64,000 bases of DNA. Origin: Pseudalkalibacillus sp051842935. Lineage in GTDB: Bacteria > Bacillota > Bacilli > Bacillales > Fictibacillaceae. Each line of letters starts with the position of its first letter. Within the stretch, counting starts at the first letter, position 1. The position numbers and the translations under genes were made by a program. The notes beneath the pieces are model-generated. The model saw only the letters and a list, made by a program, of their open reading frames with translations. It did no database searches and had not been told where the DNA came from. This document shows, one piece after another, positions 34,646-43,088 of this stretch. The DNA is taken from contig NZ_JBPXRR010000001.1 in the NCBI RefSeq assembly GCF_051842935.1, positions 1,736,001-1,800,000 on the forward strand, written 5' to 3'.

Positions 34646-35420
34646 TTTCCTTGAGCGATACTTCAACGCGAATGATTGCGAGTTGTTGGAACGTTATAAC
34701 AACATGCTCCATGTCCAGTTGACGATTGAATTGGATAAGTTGTTGATGAATAGACCCTTCTATTGGCATTATCAACAAATGACCGGTGCTGAACCTAATC
34801 CGATGAAATTGAAGTTGCGCACAGAACAAGCAGAGGATGGGAGTGGTGATGGAGAGTTCATTCACTTCGGTTCTCCGAGGCTTCATCAAATCTTCCAATC
34901 AACAAAACAGTTGGGATCTTATATCCGGTTGTATGAGAATGTGATGCAGAATAACCAATCCTATATTCCGCTAGTACCGTGGCTCGGATTGAACATCAAA
35001 GTATCTTACCAATGCGATCGGAAAAAAGATCTCTTGCATTCAATCGGATTGAATCTGATCAACGGTATGATGGTCAGCGAGTTCCAATCCCTTTTACAGG
35101 TTAAACCACTGACACCGAAAATTCCGGATTATTGCTATACGATGAGCTCGATGATCAAGCCGGTAAGTGGAATCAAAAGGATCGAGTCTTATGTTGAACA
35201 AACGATCCGAGAGGATGACCCTCAATGGTCCATCGATGCCCGTAAACGTTGGCAAGAGGATGATGAATTACTTGATCACTTCTACCGAGACGTTGAAGTG
35301 TTGCCTGAATCCTATCATGTTGAAAAGCAAGCGTTAAAAGAGTTGTATGAACCGAAAGTGATTGTACAAATCATCAACGGTGGTATGTTCTATCTATCGA
35401 ACCATACGATGATGCAATAA
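34623..35420 (+). CDS. yqhG: YqhG family protein
   Basis: A 265-residue protein conserved next to yqhH in Bacillaceae; function unknown. The ATG at 34623 is chosen because GAGGGGG lies 6 bases upstream and the sequence LQKDIHNFLERYF begins there; the longer in-frame version lacks a site. No transmembrane helix or catalytic motif is visible. The overlap with yqhH suggests the two act together. A terminator follows at once. Confidence 0.9.
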   Translation: MLQKDIHNFLERYFNANDCELLERYNNMLHVQLTIELDKLLMNRPFYWHYQQMTGAEPNPMKLKLRTEQAEDGSGDGEFIHFGSPRLHQIFQSTKQLGSYIRLYENVMQNNQSYIPLVPWLGLNIKVSYQCDRKKDLLHSIGLNLINGMMVSEFQSLLQVKPLTPKIPDYCYTMSSMIKPVSGIKRIESYVEQTIREDDPQWSIDARKRWQEDDELLDHFYRDVEVLPESYHVEKQALKELYEPKVIVQIINGGMFYLSNHTMMQ

Positions 35421-35456
35421 CGAAAAGTGCGAGAACGATTCGCACTTTTTTTGCTT
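35421..35456 (+). terminator. terminator after yqhG
   Basis: AAAGTGCGA and TCGCACTTTT form a 9-bp stem around a short loop, followed by TTTTTTGC. Confidence 0.88.
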
Positions 35457-35507
35457 TTCTAAAAGGAATTTAGTGGTAAAATGAGGGAAAAAGAGAGGTG
35501 TGAAAGC

Positions 35508-35966
35508 ATGGGTTTCATCATCCAGATCGGGTTTGCTATCATGTTATTCTTATTTGCAACTGCTGTAGCATGGTATGAGGGGAGCGCTTTGCTTAATGAT
35601 CCATGGGAATGGAAGTACACGACACCCTTCAGTGGTGAAGTGACTCAGGAAAGCGATATATCACAGCTGGACTTTTTCTTTTACGCAGCGAAATTCGAAC
35701 CGACTTTTCCGCTCTTGATGGCTACAAGTCTACTATACATAATCGTTTTAGTGGCTTACAGATCTTTTAACAACCAACGAAAAGGGATTCTCTTCTTTTC
35801 TTGCTTTGGTGCATCGCTATTGATCAGTTCGAGCTTCATGATCCAATCACCGACAATCGGGGCTGCATTATTCACGAAACTGTTCATTACTGCAGGTATT
35901 TTGTGCATCGGTTCAGCATGCTACCAGTTCTTTCGTCTTCGGAAAAAGACAGATGCAATGATTTGA
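35508..35966 (+). CDS. Small membrane protein, DUF4306-like
   Basis: A 152-residue protein with four transmembrane helices (roughly 5-24, 68-88, 98-115 and 120-140). The first extracytoplasmic loop contains AWYEGSALLNDPWEWKY and SQLDFFFYAAKFEP, which recall the DUF4306 family (B. subtilis YjdJ). The ATG at 35508 follows AGAGGTG. The function is unknown. It is a single-gene unit between terminators. Confidence 0.75.
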   Translation: MGFIIQIGFAIMLFLFATAVAWYEGSALLNDPWEWKYTTPFSGEVTQESDISQLDFFFYAAKFEPTFPLLMATSLLYIIVLVAYRSFNNQRKGILFFSCFGASLLISSSFMIQSPTIGAALFTKLFITAGILCIGSACYQFFRLRKKTDAMI

Positions 35967-35968
35967 AA

Positions 35969-36011
35969 GAAATAAAGGATGGGTCACGTGATGATGACCC
36001 ATCCTTTACTT
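35969..36011. terminator. bidirectional terminator
   Basis: AAAGGATGGGTC and GACCCATCCTTT pair perfectly over 12 bp with T-rich flanks on the plus strand and A-rich on the other. It separates the DUF4306-like gene (plus) from yqzE (minus). Confidence 0.85.
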
Positions 36012-36182
36012 TTTCTTTATGAACATGGAGATCGCCATCGGAACGAGGCCGAACCACTTCACAGAAAGTGGTGCTTTTTCTTCCTTTCGCCCTTCTTTCG
36101 TTTTCTTCCGGTCTTCTTTTGGCTGATCCACGTATTTTACAAATTGTTGAGTAAGATACTTGATGAGATCATTCAACGACAT
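36006..36182 (-). CDS. yqzE: YqzE family protein
   Basis: A 58-residue protein. The N-terminal LNDLIKYLTQQFVKYVDQPKE matches the small YqzE family found downstream of comGG in Bacillus. A basic middle (KEDRKKTKEGRKEEK) precedes a hydrophobic C-terminus (WFGLVPMAISMFI), suggesting a tail-anchored protein. The ATG at 36182 or the in-frame GTG at 36191 could be the start; GGGTGAT favours the ATG. Function unknown. It lies 28 bases after aroK. Confidence 0.85.
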   Translation of the reverse strand: MSLNDLIKYLTQQFVKYVDQPKEDRKKTKEGRKEEKAPLSVKWFGLVPMAISMFIKKK

Positions 36183-36209
36183 CCTGATCACCCGTTTTTA
36201 CCATACATT

Positions 36210-36719
36210 CTAGACAATCTCGGTTGCTTTTATCCATTCCTGTATTTCATCGGCTATTTGTTCGACTGTCTTATGATCTGTTTGCACAGTAAAGTGGGCA
36301 TCTTCGTAATACGGTTGACGTCGCTCTGCTAGTCGGGCCAACTCCGATTTGGACTTCCCTTTCGCAAGCGGTCTGCCGTCGTCTCCTGACAATCGGTCAT
36401 AAATCGTATCCACCTCTGCATCCAAGTAAATAACATAACCGTTTTGTTTCATGAATTGGCGATTCTCTTTTCTTATTACAACACCGCCGCCAGTCGTTAT
36501 GATGACTTCGTTCGTTGGTAGTTCACGAAGGGCGTTCTGTTCTTCATCCCGGAAATAGACTTCCCCTTTCTGCTCAAAAATCGTGGGGATTTTCCAAGAT
36601 AATTTTTCTTCAATGTATGCATCTAAATCAATGACCTGCATCTTCATCCGTTCTCCAAGCACTTTTCCAACTGTCGTTTTCCCTGCCCCCATGAAACCAG
36701 TCAAGTATATCGTTTTCAC
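36210..36719 (-). CDS. aroK: Shikimate kinase
   Basis: Phosphorylates shikimate at O3 with ATP in aromatic amino acid synthesis. It has 169 residues with Walker A GFMGAGKTT (8-16), the shikimate-binding DLD (about 32-34), FRDEE (about 57-61), the TTGGG motif (about 76-80) and a lid RPLAKG. The start is GTG 36719, overlapping the comGG stop as TAGTG; a longer in-frame start adds GGG residues and is not favoured. Sitting within the comG transcript end is common in Bacillus relatives. Confidence 0.94.
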   Translation of the reverse strand: MKTIYLTGFMGAGKTTVGKVLGERMKMQVIDLDAYIEEKLSWKIPTIFEQKGEVYFRDEEQNALRELPTNEVIITTGGGVVIRKENRQFMKQNGYVIYLDAEVDTIYDRLSGDDGRPLAKGKSKSELARLAERRQPYYEDAHFTVQTDHKTVEQIADEIQEWIKATEIV

Positions 36720-37096
36720 TAGACCACCACCCACTGAATGACTTGTTCGTTAACATAATCATAATACAATAAACCCGTACCTTTTCCGAAACGCGTTCCT
36801 TCAGCTTCAAACCGTACTTTGATTATACCTTCTACATAATCGGTTATGAAATACTCCACTCTCCCCACGGAATGATTGAATACCCCAACATCACCACTTT
36901 TGAGCTGAGCGGAACGTAATTGTGGAAGTATCTCCTCTCTTGAAAGCTGTAAAAGGATCGATGTTTGAAACCAACTGGTTTTCGTCCGGATGAAATCCCG
37001 TTCGCTATTCAAGATCTGAATGTTGTATACCGTCACCGAAACGAGAAGGATGGACAACATGACGGACAACGCTGTCATATACCCGCCCTGTTTCAT
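36719..37096 (-). CDS. comGG: Competence pseudopilus minor protein ComGG
   Basis: A 125-residue minor pseudopilin-like protein, the last of the comG operon. The short N-terminus KQGGYMTALSVMLSILLVSVTV (partly quoted) gives one transmembrane helix at about 8-26. It lacks the glutamate-5 of ordinary pseudopilins, as is usual for ComGG. Needed for DNA uptake in B. subtilis. It overlaps comGF by 4 bases and couples to aroK through TAGTG. Confidence 0.88.
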   Translation of the reverse strand: MKQGGYMTALSVMLSILLVSVTVYNIQILNSERDFIRTKTSWFQTSILLQLSREEILPQLRSAQLKSGDVGVFNHSVGRVEYFITDYVEGIIKVRFEAEGTRFGKGTGLLYYDYVNEQVIQWVVV

Positions 37097-37545
37097 TGAT
37101 TCAAGAATGACTGGACGAGGATAGACTTATGTGTGAATCTTTGTCCGTTCGCTTCAACTGTAATTGATACTACCGTATGAAGAAGAGAAAAATCAATCGC
37201 TTCAATCCGTTGAAGGATGATTTCAAAGCCTCTTCCATCCACCTTGCGAATCACCCGGTTCCCATTCTTCTCATACGTAATGAGTTTCCCACTTGGTTGA
37301 GTCAAGTATAACTTGTTTGAACTGATTTCAGCATCCGTCGAACCCTGGATCTCCTTATCGGCTTGTTCAAAAAAGAGATTCACTTCTTGTCGGTGCAATG
37401 AGGTTCCATCAGTTGAAAAAATCAGCTGATACATGGATGGCACTAATGAAACGAATGCGAGAAACAAAATCAGACTCAATACCGTTTCAAGCATCGTAAT
37501 GCCTTGCTCATCTAACTTCACCGCATACTGATTTCGCCCTGTCAT
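37093..37545 (-). CDS. comGF: Competence pseudopilin-like ComGF
   Basis: A 150-residue ComGF-family protein with the prepilin-like segment EQG|ITMLETVLSLILFL (about residues 13-27): glycine at -1 and glutamate at +5. The C-terminal part has FFEQADKEIQ and RFTHKSILV. It takes part in assembling the competence pseudopilus. It overlaps comGE by 38 bases. An internal GTG (37521) would give a shorter leader and is an alternative start. Confidence 0.88.
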   Translation of the reverse strand: MTGRNQYAVKLDEQGITMLETVLSLILFLAFVSLVPSMYQLIFSTDGTSLHRQEVNLFFEQADKEIQGSTDAEISSNKLYLTQPSGKLITYEKNGNRVIRKVDGRGFEIILQRIEAIDFSLLHTVVSITVEANGQRFTHKSILVQSFLNQ

Positions 37546-37837
37546 TCGAACCCTTCCAATCTAAACAAATTTTCATGACCTCTGCATTTTGATCCCATGA
37601 CACGTTAAAGGTTTTCCCATTATTGTCCGAGTGGACATTTGATGCAGGTAATGCTCTTGTAACCTGCCATTCTTGTAATAGGTTGTGACACATAGTGATC
37701 GCGATACTTTCTTCCTGAAGCGTCACTCTTTCCTGATAAATCTCATGTAGAATCGGGGCAACCGATACGATAGTAAACATGAACAGACTGAATCCAATCA
37801 TTGTATCCAGAAGTGTCCACCCTCTACAATTGTTCAA
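37508..37837 (-). CDS. comGE: Competence pseudopilin-like ComGE
   Basis: A 109-residue ComGE-type protein from a TTG start at 37837, which has AAAGGACG upstream and gives a short leader NNCRG|WTLLDTMIGFSLF. An alternative TTG at 37858 lengthens the leader by 7. The position after the glycine is Trp and +5 is Asp instead of the usual Phe and Glu, so processing by ComC may be weak or altered. It overlaps comGD by 14 bases with this start. Confidence 0.82.
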   Translation of the reverse strand: MNNCRGWTLLDTMIGFSLFMFTIVSVAPILHEIYQERVTLQEESIAITMCHNLLQEWQVTRALPASNVHSDNNGKTFNVSWDQNAEVMKICLDWKGSNDRAKSVCGEVR

Positions 37838-38270
37838 TGTAGAAACGTCCTTTACCAAGCAAGAAGACGATTTTGTACGATCCCCTCTTAGATCGCAGCA
37901 AAATCGTACCCCCTTTTTGAATGGTACCGTTGCTGCTGTATTCGAAAACCAGACCTGTTGACACTTCTTGAAAATAAAGACCTTCAGGGTATTCTACAGA
38001 CTTGATCTTTTTCATAGGACCGGATTGAATGGTATATTGCTTGGTCGCATTATTGAATTTCACTTGTACTTTTGCTCGTTCGGTGAGTGCATACTGTTGT
38101 GCATAATGGAGATCTGAAGTAAGGAGTTGGATGAATTGTTGCACCTCTCTGCTTTCTTGAAGAGGCTTTAAGTTGATGACCACCACTCCCATCATGAGAA
38201 CAAGAAGAGATAATACCATCACCACTTCAATCATCGTAAACCCGCCTTCAATTTGTCTGGACTGTTTCAC
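37824..38270 (-). CDS. comGD: Competence pseudopilin ComGD
   Basis: A type IV pilin-like minor pseudopilin with cleavage site EGG|FTMIEVVMVLSLL. The GTG at 38270 gives an 8-10 residue leader as expected (148 residues in all). The frame stays open to 38345, but the extra residues are comGC sequence in another frame. It overlaps the comGC end by 23 bases. The C-terminal domain is rich in beta strand pattern, ending LGKGRFYIEQL. Confidence 0.86.
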   Translation of the reverse strand: MKQSRQIEGGFTMIEVVMVLSLLVLMMGVVVINLKPLQESREVQQFIQLLTSDLHYAQQYALTERAKVQVKFNNATKQYTIQSGPMKKIKSVEYPEGLYFQEVSTGLVFEYSSNGTIQKGGTILLRSKRGSYKIVFLLGKGRFYIEQL

Positions 38271-38568
38271 TCGGACGTACCACTTTCCCATTCTCAAGCT
38301 GTAGTTCCTCTCCATCCGGACATTTCCAACGATCGATGTATTCACTCATCACAGTGAAATCGGCAGGAAGTTCACCCTTCTCGACCTCATAAGCCGCTAC
38401 CTGGCTTTGCACCAGTTGAATGGTCGCTTCACAGCTTTTTTCTTTTACAACATGACTGTTCTTCGCCATATTTGGTACAGCGATCAGCAATAGAATTGAA
38501 ATGATCAGGATCACAATCAACATTTCGATCAAAGTAAAGCCGGACTCATTTGCTTTCAAACGACACAT
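38248..38568 (-). CDS. comGC: Major competence pseudopilin ComGC
   Basis: The major subunit of the competence pseudopilus, 106 residues. The prepilin peptidase site is NESG|FTLIEMLIVILIISILLLI (partly quoted), with Phe +1 and Glu +5. Two cysteines (about C45 and C83) match the intramolecular disulfide of ComGC. Pseudopilus retraction brings DNA through the wall. It is preceded by comGB with 17 bases between. Confidence 0.94.
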   Translation of the reverse strand: MCRLKANESGFTLIEMLIVILIISILLLIAVPNMAKNSHVVKEKSCEATIQLVQSQVAAYEVEKGELPADFTVMSEYIDRWKCPDGEELQLENGKVVRPSETVQTN

Positions 38569-38585
38569 ACAAATCTCCTTTCATC

Positions 38586-39617
38586 TTAAAGGGATTGGAA
38601 CATTCGAAAAATCGGCAGCATGACGGATAAGAATAACGTTAAGATAACGCCACCAATCAGGCTGAATAAAATCGGTTGGATGAAGGTCAGCGACTTTTGG
38701 ATTTGTTCATCAGTCCGTTCCAACAGCATGTCACTATAAAGGATCAACTCCTGACCCAGCTGACCATTGGACTGTCCGAAGTGAATCACTTGAGACAGCT
38801 CTGGTAGATAAAACACTCTTTCCTGTATGATCTTACTGAATGATTCACCTGTCCTCAGTTCACATATGAGCTGACCCGCTTCCTCCTGAAAGAATGGCAT
38901 ATGACTTTGCTGCTGAAAAAGCTGCAATGCTTGTGGGATGGATAGACCTCCTTTTAATAGATGTCCCAATTGGAATGTGAAATAGTGGGTTAAAAATACT
39001 TTGAGGGGAATCGAAATGAAAGGAACTTTTGATAAACGAAGGAGTTTTTCAAATGTGGTCAGCTTGTAGTATTTGAAGTGACCATAGCTGAAAAGAAGGA
39101 TGGACAACGCGAGACTGCCGTAAATGAACGCTGGAATGTGCTCGAAGATGCCGATCATCACCCTTGTGACAATGGGAAGTTCTAGATTGACGGAATGGAA
39201 AAGAGATGTGAACTGAGGGAAAAGGTATTGCACCATGAAAAACATCATAATCGCTAATACACTCAATAACACGATCGGGTAACGGATTTTCTGATAGAAG
39301 ACCTTTTTCACATCTTCCCGTTTTTGAAGGATGGTACTTCCTTCCTTCAGTCCTTTCGAAAGACTGCCGTACTCAGAAGCGAAGTACAAATACCCTAATA
39401 CATCTGAAGGGATTCTATGGTCGGCGAGAACTTCTACTAACGGCAGACCTTTCTTTAACTCACATTGGATATCCTTGATCGGGTAATTTTTTTGACGTTC
39501 AAATTGAAATTTCAGCAGATCAAGCGCTTGAGAAACGGAATATCCTTTTTCCAAAAGCATCCCAAGGCTTCTTAAAAAAGCAGCTTGTTGCATTCTCGTC
39601 CAATTACGTTTTGCCAT
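38586..39617 (-). CDS. comGB: Competence pseudopilus membrane platform ComGB
   Basis: A 343-residue GspF/PilC-family polytopic protein. The two GspF domains are around residues 20-140 (FLRSLGMLLEKGYSVSQALDLL) and 220-335 (QLGHLLKGGLSIPQALQLF), with transmembrane helices at about 115-135, 165-185 and 315-340. It forms the inner membrane base of the pseudopilus. The ATG at 39617 overlaps the comGA end by 14 bases. Confidence 0.94.
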   Translation of the reverse strand: MAKRNWTRMQQAAFLRSLGMLLEKGYSVSQALDLLKFQFERQKNYPIKDIQCELKKGLPLVEVLADHRIPSDVLGYLYFASEYGSLSKGLKEGSTILQKREDVKKVFYQKIRYPIVLLSVLAIMMFFMVQYLFPQFTSLFHSVNLELPIVTRVMIGIFEHIPAFIYGSLALSILLFSYGHFKYYKLTTFEKLLRLSKVPFISIPLKVFLTHYFTFQLGHLLKGGLSIPQALQLFQQQSHMPFFQEEAGQLICELRTGESFSKIIQERVFYLPELSQVIHFGQSNGQLGQELILYSDMLLERTDEQIQKSLTFIQPILFSLIGGVILTLFLSVMLPIFRMFQSL

Positions 39618-40668
39618 AATCCCAGCCGGTGAAATCACTAGATGGTTGCGTGGATATGAATCCCATCGCCTCTGCTCGCACTAAGTAATCGTTCAATTTC
39701 GGATAGATGGCTGTATGATCATTCTTCAGTTGTACTTCTTCCAATACTCTAGCTAACGTTCCGCCAACAAGCACTTCATAGATCCCCATGCGCCTGTTCG
39801 TTCGTCTGACAAGGCATGGAATCTTGCATCCATTCCCACAATACGGACACACCAAATCACACAGCTGTTGTGAAACGACGCCTAGTAAAGTTTGCTTTAA
39901 GTCTTCAATTTTCAGACCGAACTCTAGCAATCGATACAAACATCCTGTCGTGTCTTTCGCGTGTAAGGTCGAGAGTACCAGGTGTCCTGTCAACGCGGCC
40001 CGGATCGCGAGGTGGGCAGTCGCCTCATCGCGGATTTCTCCAATCATGATGACATCGGGATCGTGTCTCAAAATCGATTTGAATCCATCCAGATACGTCA
40101 CTCCGGCAGGCTCATTGATTTCAATCTGCAAGAAATGATCCATCCGCTTTTCAATCGGGTCTTCGAGCGTGATGATCTGTCGTTTTGATTGTCTTTGTGC
40201 TTCTTGGAGCAGAGAATAAAGGAGCGTCGTTTTACCTGAGCCTGTCGGTCCGACGAATAGGAGAAGACCCTGGTTTCGCTTCAGTAACTGACTGATTTGA
40301 TCGAGCGTATTTGGGAAAATCGAAAGCTGTTCATGTGGGTTCATCGTATTTTGAGGTAAAATTCGAATGGCTAATGCTTCGTTGTAGGCAGAAGGGAGTG
40401 TGGAAAGCCTTAAATGAATATTTCCTTGGGTTGGAAGATAATGATGGATGGAACCATTTTGAGGTTTTCTTTTCTCACCGATATCCATACCGGCCAAGAA
40501 TTTGAAGTGTGAGATCAGGCGAGTGCTTTGATGAAGTGGCATTTCTTCAAGGGGATATAATCTATGATCGACTCTTGCTTGTATCGTAGAGGATTTGACT
40601 TTCGGGATGACGTGAAGATCTGTGGCATTCAAAGCGAGCGCTTTTGAAATGAGTTTTTGACTCTTCAT
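39604..40668 (-). CDS. comGA: Competence traffic ATPase ComGA
   Basis: A 354-residue GspE/PilT-like secretion ATPase that drives pseudopilus assembly. Walker A is GPTGSGKTT (140-148), Asp box LEDPIEKRMD, Walker B VIMIGEIRDEATA and His box ALTGHLVLSTLHAKD. A four-cysteine knuckle (CDLVCPYCGNGC, about 270-281) is present. First gene of comGA-GG. In B. subtilis the operon needs ComK; no clear pair of AAAA-N5-TTTT boxes was found in the upstream region. Confidence 0.96.
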   Translation of the reverse strand: MKSQKLISKALALNATDLHVIPKVKSSTIQARVDHRLYPLEEMPLHQSTRLISHFKFLAGMDIGEKRKPQNGSIHHYLPTQGNIHLRLSTLPSAYNEALAIRILPQNTMNPHEQLSIFPNTLDQISQLLKRNQGLLLFVGPTGSGKTTLLYSLLQEAQRQSKRQIITLEDPIEKRMDHFLQIEINEPAGVTYLDGFKSILRHDPDVIMIGEIRDEATAHLAIRAALTGHLVLSTLHAKDTTGCLYRLLEFGLKIEDLKQTLLGVVSQQLCDLVCPYCGNGCKIPCLVRRTNRRMGIYEVLVGGTLARVLEEVQLKNDHTAIYPKLNDYLVRAEAMGFISTQPSSDFTGWDYGKT

Positions 40669-40734
40669 TTCGACATTAATTTCTATACAATCACCTTCTT
40701 TCGGGAAGTATATGTATAATTCGACTAATGGAGA

Positions 40735-40893
40735 TCATCTCCTTCTTACGTGTAGAAATACTTGTATATTTTTTTCCGTAGCCACTATACTATGAGTAGC
40801 ATCTACGAGAGATTTAGGGGCGCCACAAAATTGACATAGCAAATGTAATTTACTTTTGTCATGAACTTGATTTATAATACTAAAAGAGTCCAT
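40735..40893 (-). CDS. possible small CXXC protein upstream of comGA
   Basis: A 52-codon frame starting at an ATG (40893) and ending 67 bases before comGA. It contains LLCQFCGAPKSL and a basic tail HVRRR. No clear ribosome binding site precedes the start, and the region must also hold the comG promoter and the leader of the divergent DUF2626 gene, so this may be noncoding. I do not recognise the family. The frame also runs further upstream, into the DUF2626 start on the other strand. Confidence 0.25.
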   Translation of the reverse strand: MDSFSIINQVHDKSKLHLLCQFCGAPKSLVDATHSIVATEKNIQVFLHVRRR

Positions 40894-40967
40894 TATTTTA
40901 TGAGTGGAATATAGTACAAAATGCGCACTTATAACCGTATGATCATTGCTGCAAAGGAGGATTACAT

Positions 40968-41213
40968 ATGGCAAGAATGTACCGCATGATGGGATTTTGG
41001 ACGGCAGTCATCGCTGTTATGGCATATGTCGGTGGTATGCAAGCGTTCTCCCTGCTGTTTGTTGGTCAAACAGTCATGTTCGTTGCACTTGGCTACTTAA
41101 ACTTATCTGAGAGAATGTATATTTATATCTTTGGTGCATACTTAACGGTGTTCTTCATCGGATTCACGTATTGGACCACATTCATGATGACACCTGGCTC
41201 AGGTGGACATTAA
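40968..41213 (+). CDS. yqgY: DUF2626 family protein
   Basis: An 81-residue protein almost entirely of membrane segments (about 7-26, 28-46 and 50-72), with the family pattern MARMYRMMGFWTAVIAVMAY (partly quoted) and SERMYIYIFGAYLTVFFIGF. It matches B. subtilis YqgY in sequence and in its position near comG and yqgX. GGAGG stands before the ATG. Function unknown. Confidence 0.88.
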   Translation: MARMYRMMGFWTAVIAVMAYVGGMQAFSLLFVGQTVMFVALGYLNLSERMYIYIFGAYLTVFFIGFTYWTTFMMTPGSGGH

Positions 41214-41230
41214 TCTCTATAGCTTTGTGT

Positions 41231-41265
41231 AAAAGAAGCTGCCCTTCATTGGGCAGCTTCTTTTG
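41231..41265. terminator. bidirectional terminator
   Basis: AAGAAGCTGCCC and GGGCAGCTTCTT pair over 12 bp around TTCATT. It serves the DUF2626 gene on the plus strand and the methyltransferase on the minus strand. Confidence 0.88.
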
Positions 41266-41275
41266 GTAGGTCCAT

Positions 41276-42361
41276 TTATTTTTTTTGGACAAGTACATGA
41301 AACGCTTCACTGATGCCACCCGGAGAGGCAAAGGAACGGATTGCTCGGTTCAAACGGCTGACCTCCGAGAATGGATCCCGGTTGTCATGCTCTACTAGAT
41401 GCTGGAACAAACCATGCTCCAGCAAGAATTCTCTTTGTTTACCGAAGTATTCCGTTTGCAACCCTTTCTCTTTCCCCTGTTCGATCAGGGCATCAAAATG
41501 GATATGTGTGGTGAGGTCCATTTTTCCAGGATGAGAAAGCGAATTTTCTATCATCTGATGCTTATAGTACCCTCTCAATGTTCCATTCCTCAATTCGGGC
41601 TGGAGAAGCTCATCATTTTGATAGCCATAATCGACGGTTACAAGCAACCCTTCCCCCAAACAATGCGTGATCTCATCCAACCAATCCATCATGCTCAATG
41701 GGATCTCAATCCTGTGACCTTCTGGAATCGTCAAACCACTCCAAGCCAGCCATTCCAGCACTCTTTCATCACTCAGAGGTTCAAGCAGTTCGTACAAACC
41801 GTTCTCTTCATCAAACGAAACCTTCACTTCAAACAGAGCGTTGCCTTTTTTCTCGACGACATGAACCGGTAATGCGTCCAACAGCTCATTTGAAAAGATG
41901 ATTCCTCGGTAAGGGCCATTTTCCTGAAGCTCCGCAATACTTGTATGAAAAGTGACATTGTTATGATCGCTTAAACGGGATCGTGCTTCATTCTTATGTT
42001 CTGAGCTGATCTCTACAAACTCATAAACCAGTTCCTTATAGCGGTCTGGTTTGTGTTTTTTTACATAATCCAAAACTTGTTCAGCAAACGCTCCTGTTCC
42101 TCCTCCCAGCTCACATATGCGAAAAGGCAGGTCATGATTCAAGCAATACTGCTCGAAATAATCCGCGAAGATCCACGCAAAGACAGGATGGACGGAGCTG
42201 GAAGTATAGAAATCTCCTTGTTTGCCAATCTTGGGTTGCTCGTTCTGATAGTACCCCTTCTCAAGGTAAAGGACCGTCTCCATATAGGTTGCAAAATCAA
42301 TTGAACCGTTGGATGATGCGATTTTCTCCCGCAGGATGTCCTCTATTACCGTTTCACTCAT
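41276..42361 (-). CDS. SAM-dependent methyltransferase, MidA/NDUFAF7-like
   Basis: A 361-residue protein of the PF02636 (DUF185, NDUFAF7/MidA) family. Features: the N-terminal IDFATYMETVLYLEKGYYQ, GDFYTSSSVHPVFAWIFADY, the SAM-binding ICELGGGTGAFAEQVLDY (about 78-95), FSNELLDALPVHVVE and the C-terminal LLVTVDYGY. In mitochondria NDUFAF7 methylates an arginine of complex I; the bacterial substrate is unknown. It overlaps the yqgX gene by 4 bases. Confidence 0.88.
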   Translation of the reverse strand: MSETVIEDILREKIASSNGSIDFATYMETVLYLEKGYYQNEQPKIGKQGDFYTSSSVHPVFAWIFADYFEQYCLNHDLPFRICELGGGTGAFAEQVLDYVKKHKPDRYKELVYEFVEISSEHKNEARSRLSDHNNVTFHTSIAELQENGPYRGIIFSNELLDALPVHVVEKKGNALFEVKVSFDEENGLYELLEPLSDERVLEWLAWSGLTIPEGHRIEIPLSMMDWLDEITHCLGEGLLVTVDYGYQNDELLQPELRNGTLRGYYKHQMIENSLSHPGKMDLTTHIHFDALIEQGKEKGLQTEYFGKQREFLLEHGLFQHLVEHDNRDPFSEVSRLNRAIRSFASPGGISEAFHVLVQKK

Positions 42362-42999
42362 AGTGAAAAGCCGTTGAGGAAAGGATTGGTGTTCATCTCT
42401 TCTCCAATGGTCGTCGATGGTCCGTGACCAGATAATACTTCCGTATCTTCATCCAAAGTGAGCAATTGATCGTGGATGCTCTGAATCAATTGATCGTGGT
42501 TTCCACCCGGTAGATCGGTACGTCCGATGCTGCCCATGAATAACGCATCTCCGCTGACGACGATTCCACTTTTCTCGAAATAAAATGAAACACTTCCAGG
42601 GGAATGCCCCGGAGTATGAAGTACCTGACAAGAGAATGAACCGACTTTCAGCTCTTCCCCAGGGTGTAATTCATGATCTGCCGGTTTCACGGACACAGGC
42701 TTCACCATCGGGAAGAAACTCGATCCGTTCAATTGAGCATCACCGAGCCAATCAAACTCTTTTTTATGTAAATAGACAGGTAAGTTCCACTTCTCTCTCA
42801 CTTCATCAAGTGCACCGATATGGTCAAAATGAGCATGTGTCAACAGTACCGCAATCGGTTTGACTCCAATAGCGTCCAATTCTTGAATGATGCGATCGCC
42901 ATCGCTTCCAGGATCGATGATCAAACCTTCTTTCTGATCATTCCATAAGATGTAACAATTTGCTTGTACGGGTCCAACCGTTAAACGTTTCCAATCCAT
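42358..42999 (-). CDS. yqgX: Metallo-beta-lactamase fold hydrolase YqgX
   Basis: A 213-residue glyoxalase II-like hydrolase. Metal ligands: THAHFDHIG (about 56-64), HTPGHSPGS (about 129-137), GDALFMGSIGRTD (bridging Asp) and SGHGPST near the end. B. subtilis YqgX is annotated as a hydroxyacylglutathione hydrolase-type or bacillithiol-related enzyme; the true substrate is uncertain. The start is fixed by the conserved MDWKRLTVGPVQANCYI. Confidence 0.93.
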   Translation of the reverse strand: MDWKRLTVGPVQANCYILWNDQKEGLIIDPGSDGDRIIQELDAIGVKPIAVLLTHAHFDHIGALDEVREKWNLPVYLHKKEFDWLGDAQLNGSSFFPMVKPVSVKPADHELHPGEELKVGSFSCQVLHTPGHSPGSVSFYFEKSGIVVSGDALFMGSIGRTDLPGGNHDQLIQSIHDQLLTLDEDTEVLSGHGPSTTIGEEMNTNPFLNGFSL

Positions 43000-43088
43000 T
43001 CTATCGCCTCCATTGCCATGTATCTCTTTTTATTCTACACTATACTTACAATATCAAATACTAAATAGGTTTTGAAAGCGAGGATGCT

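Noticed and set aside
40669..40760. ComK boxes before comGA
   Set aside because: A-rich and T-rich tracts exist (AAAAAAATATAC), but no pair of AAAA-N5-TTTT boxes with helical spacing was found.
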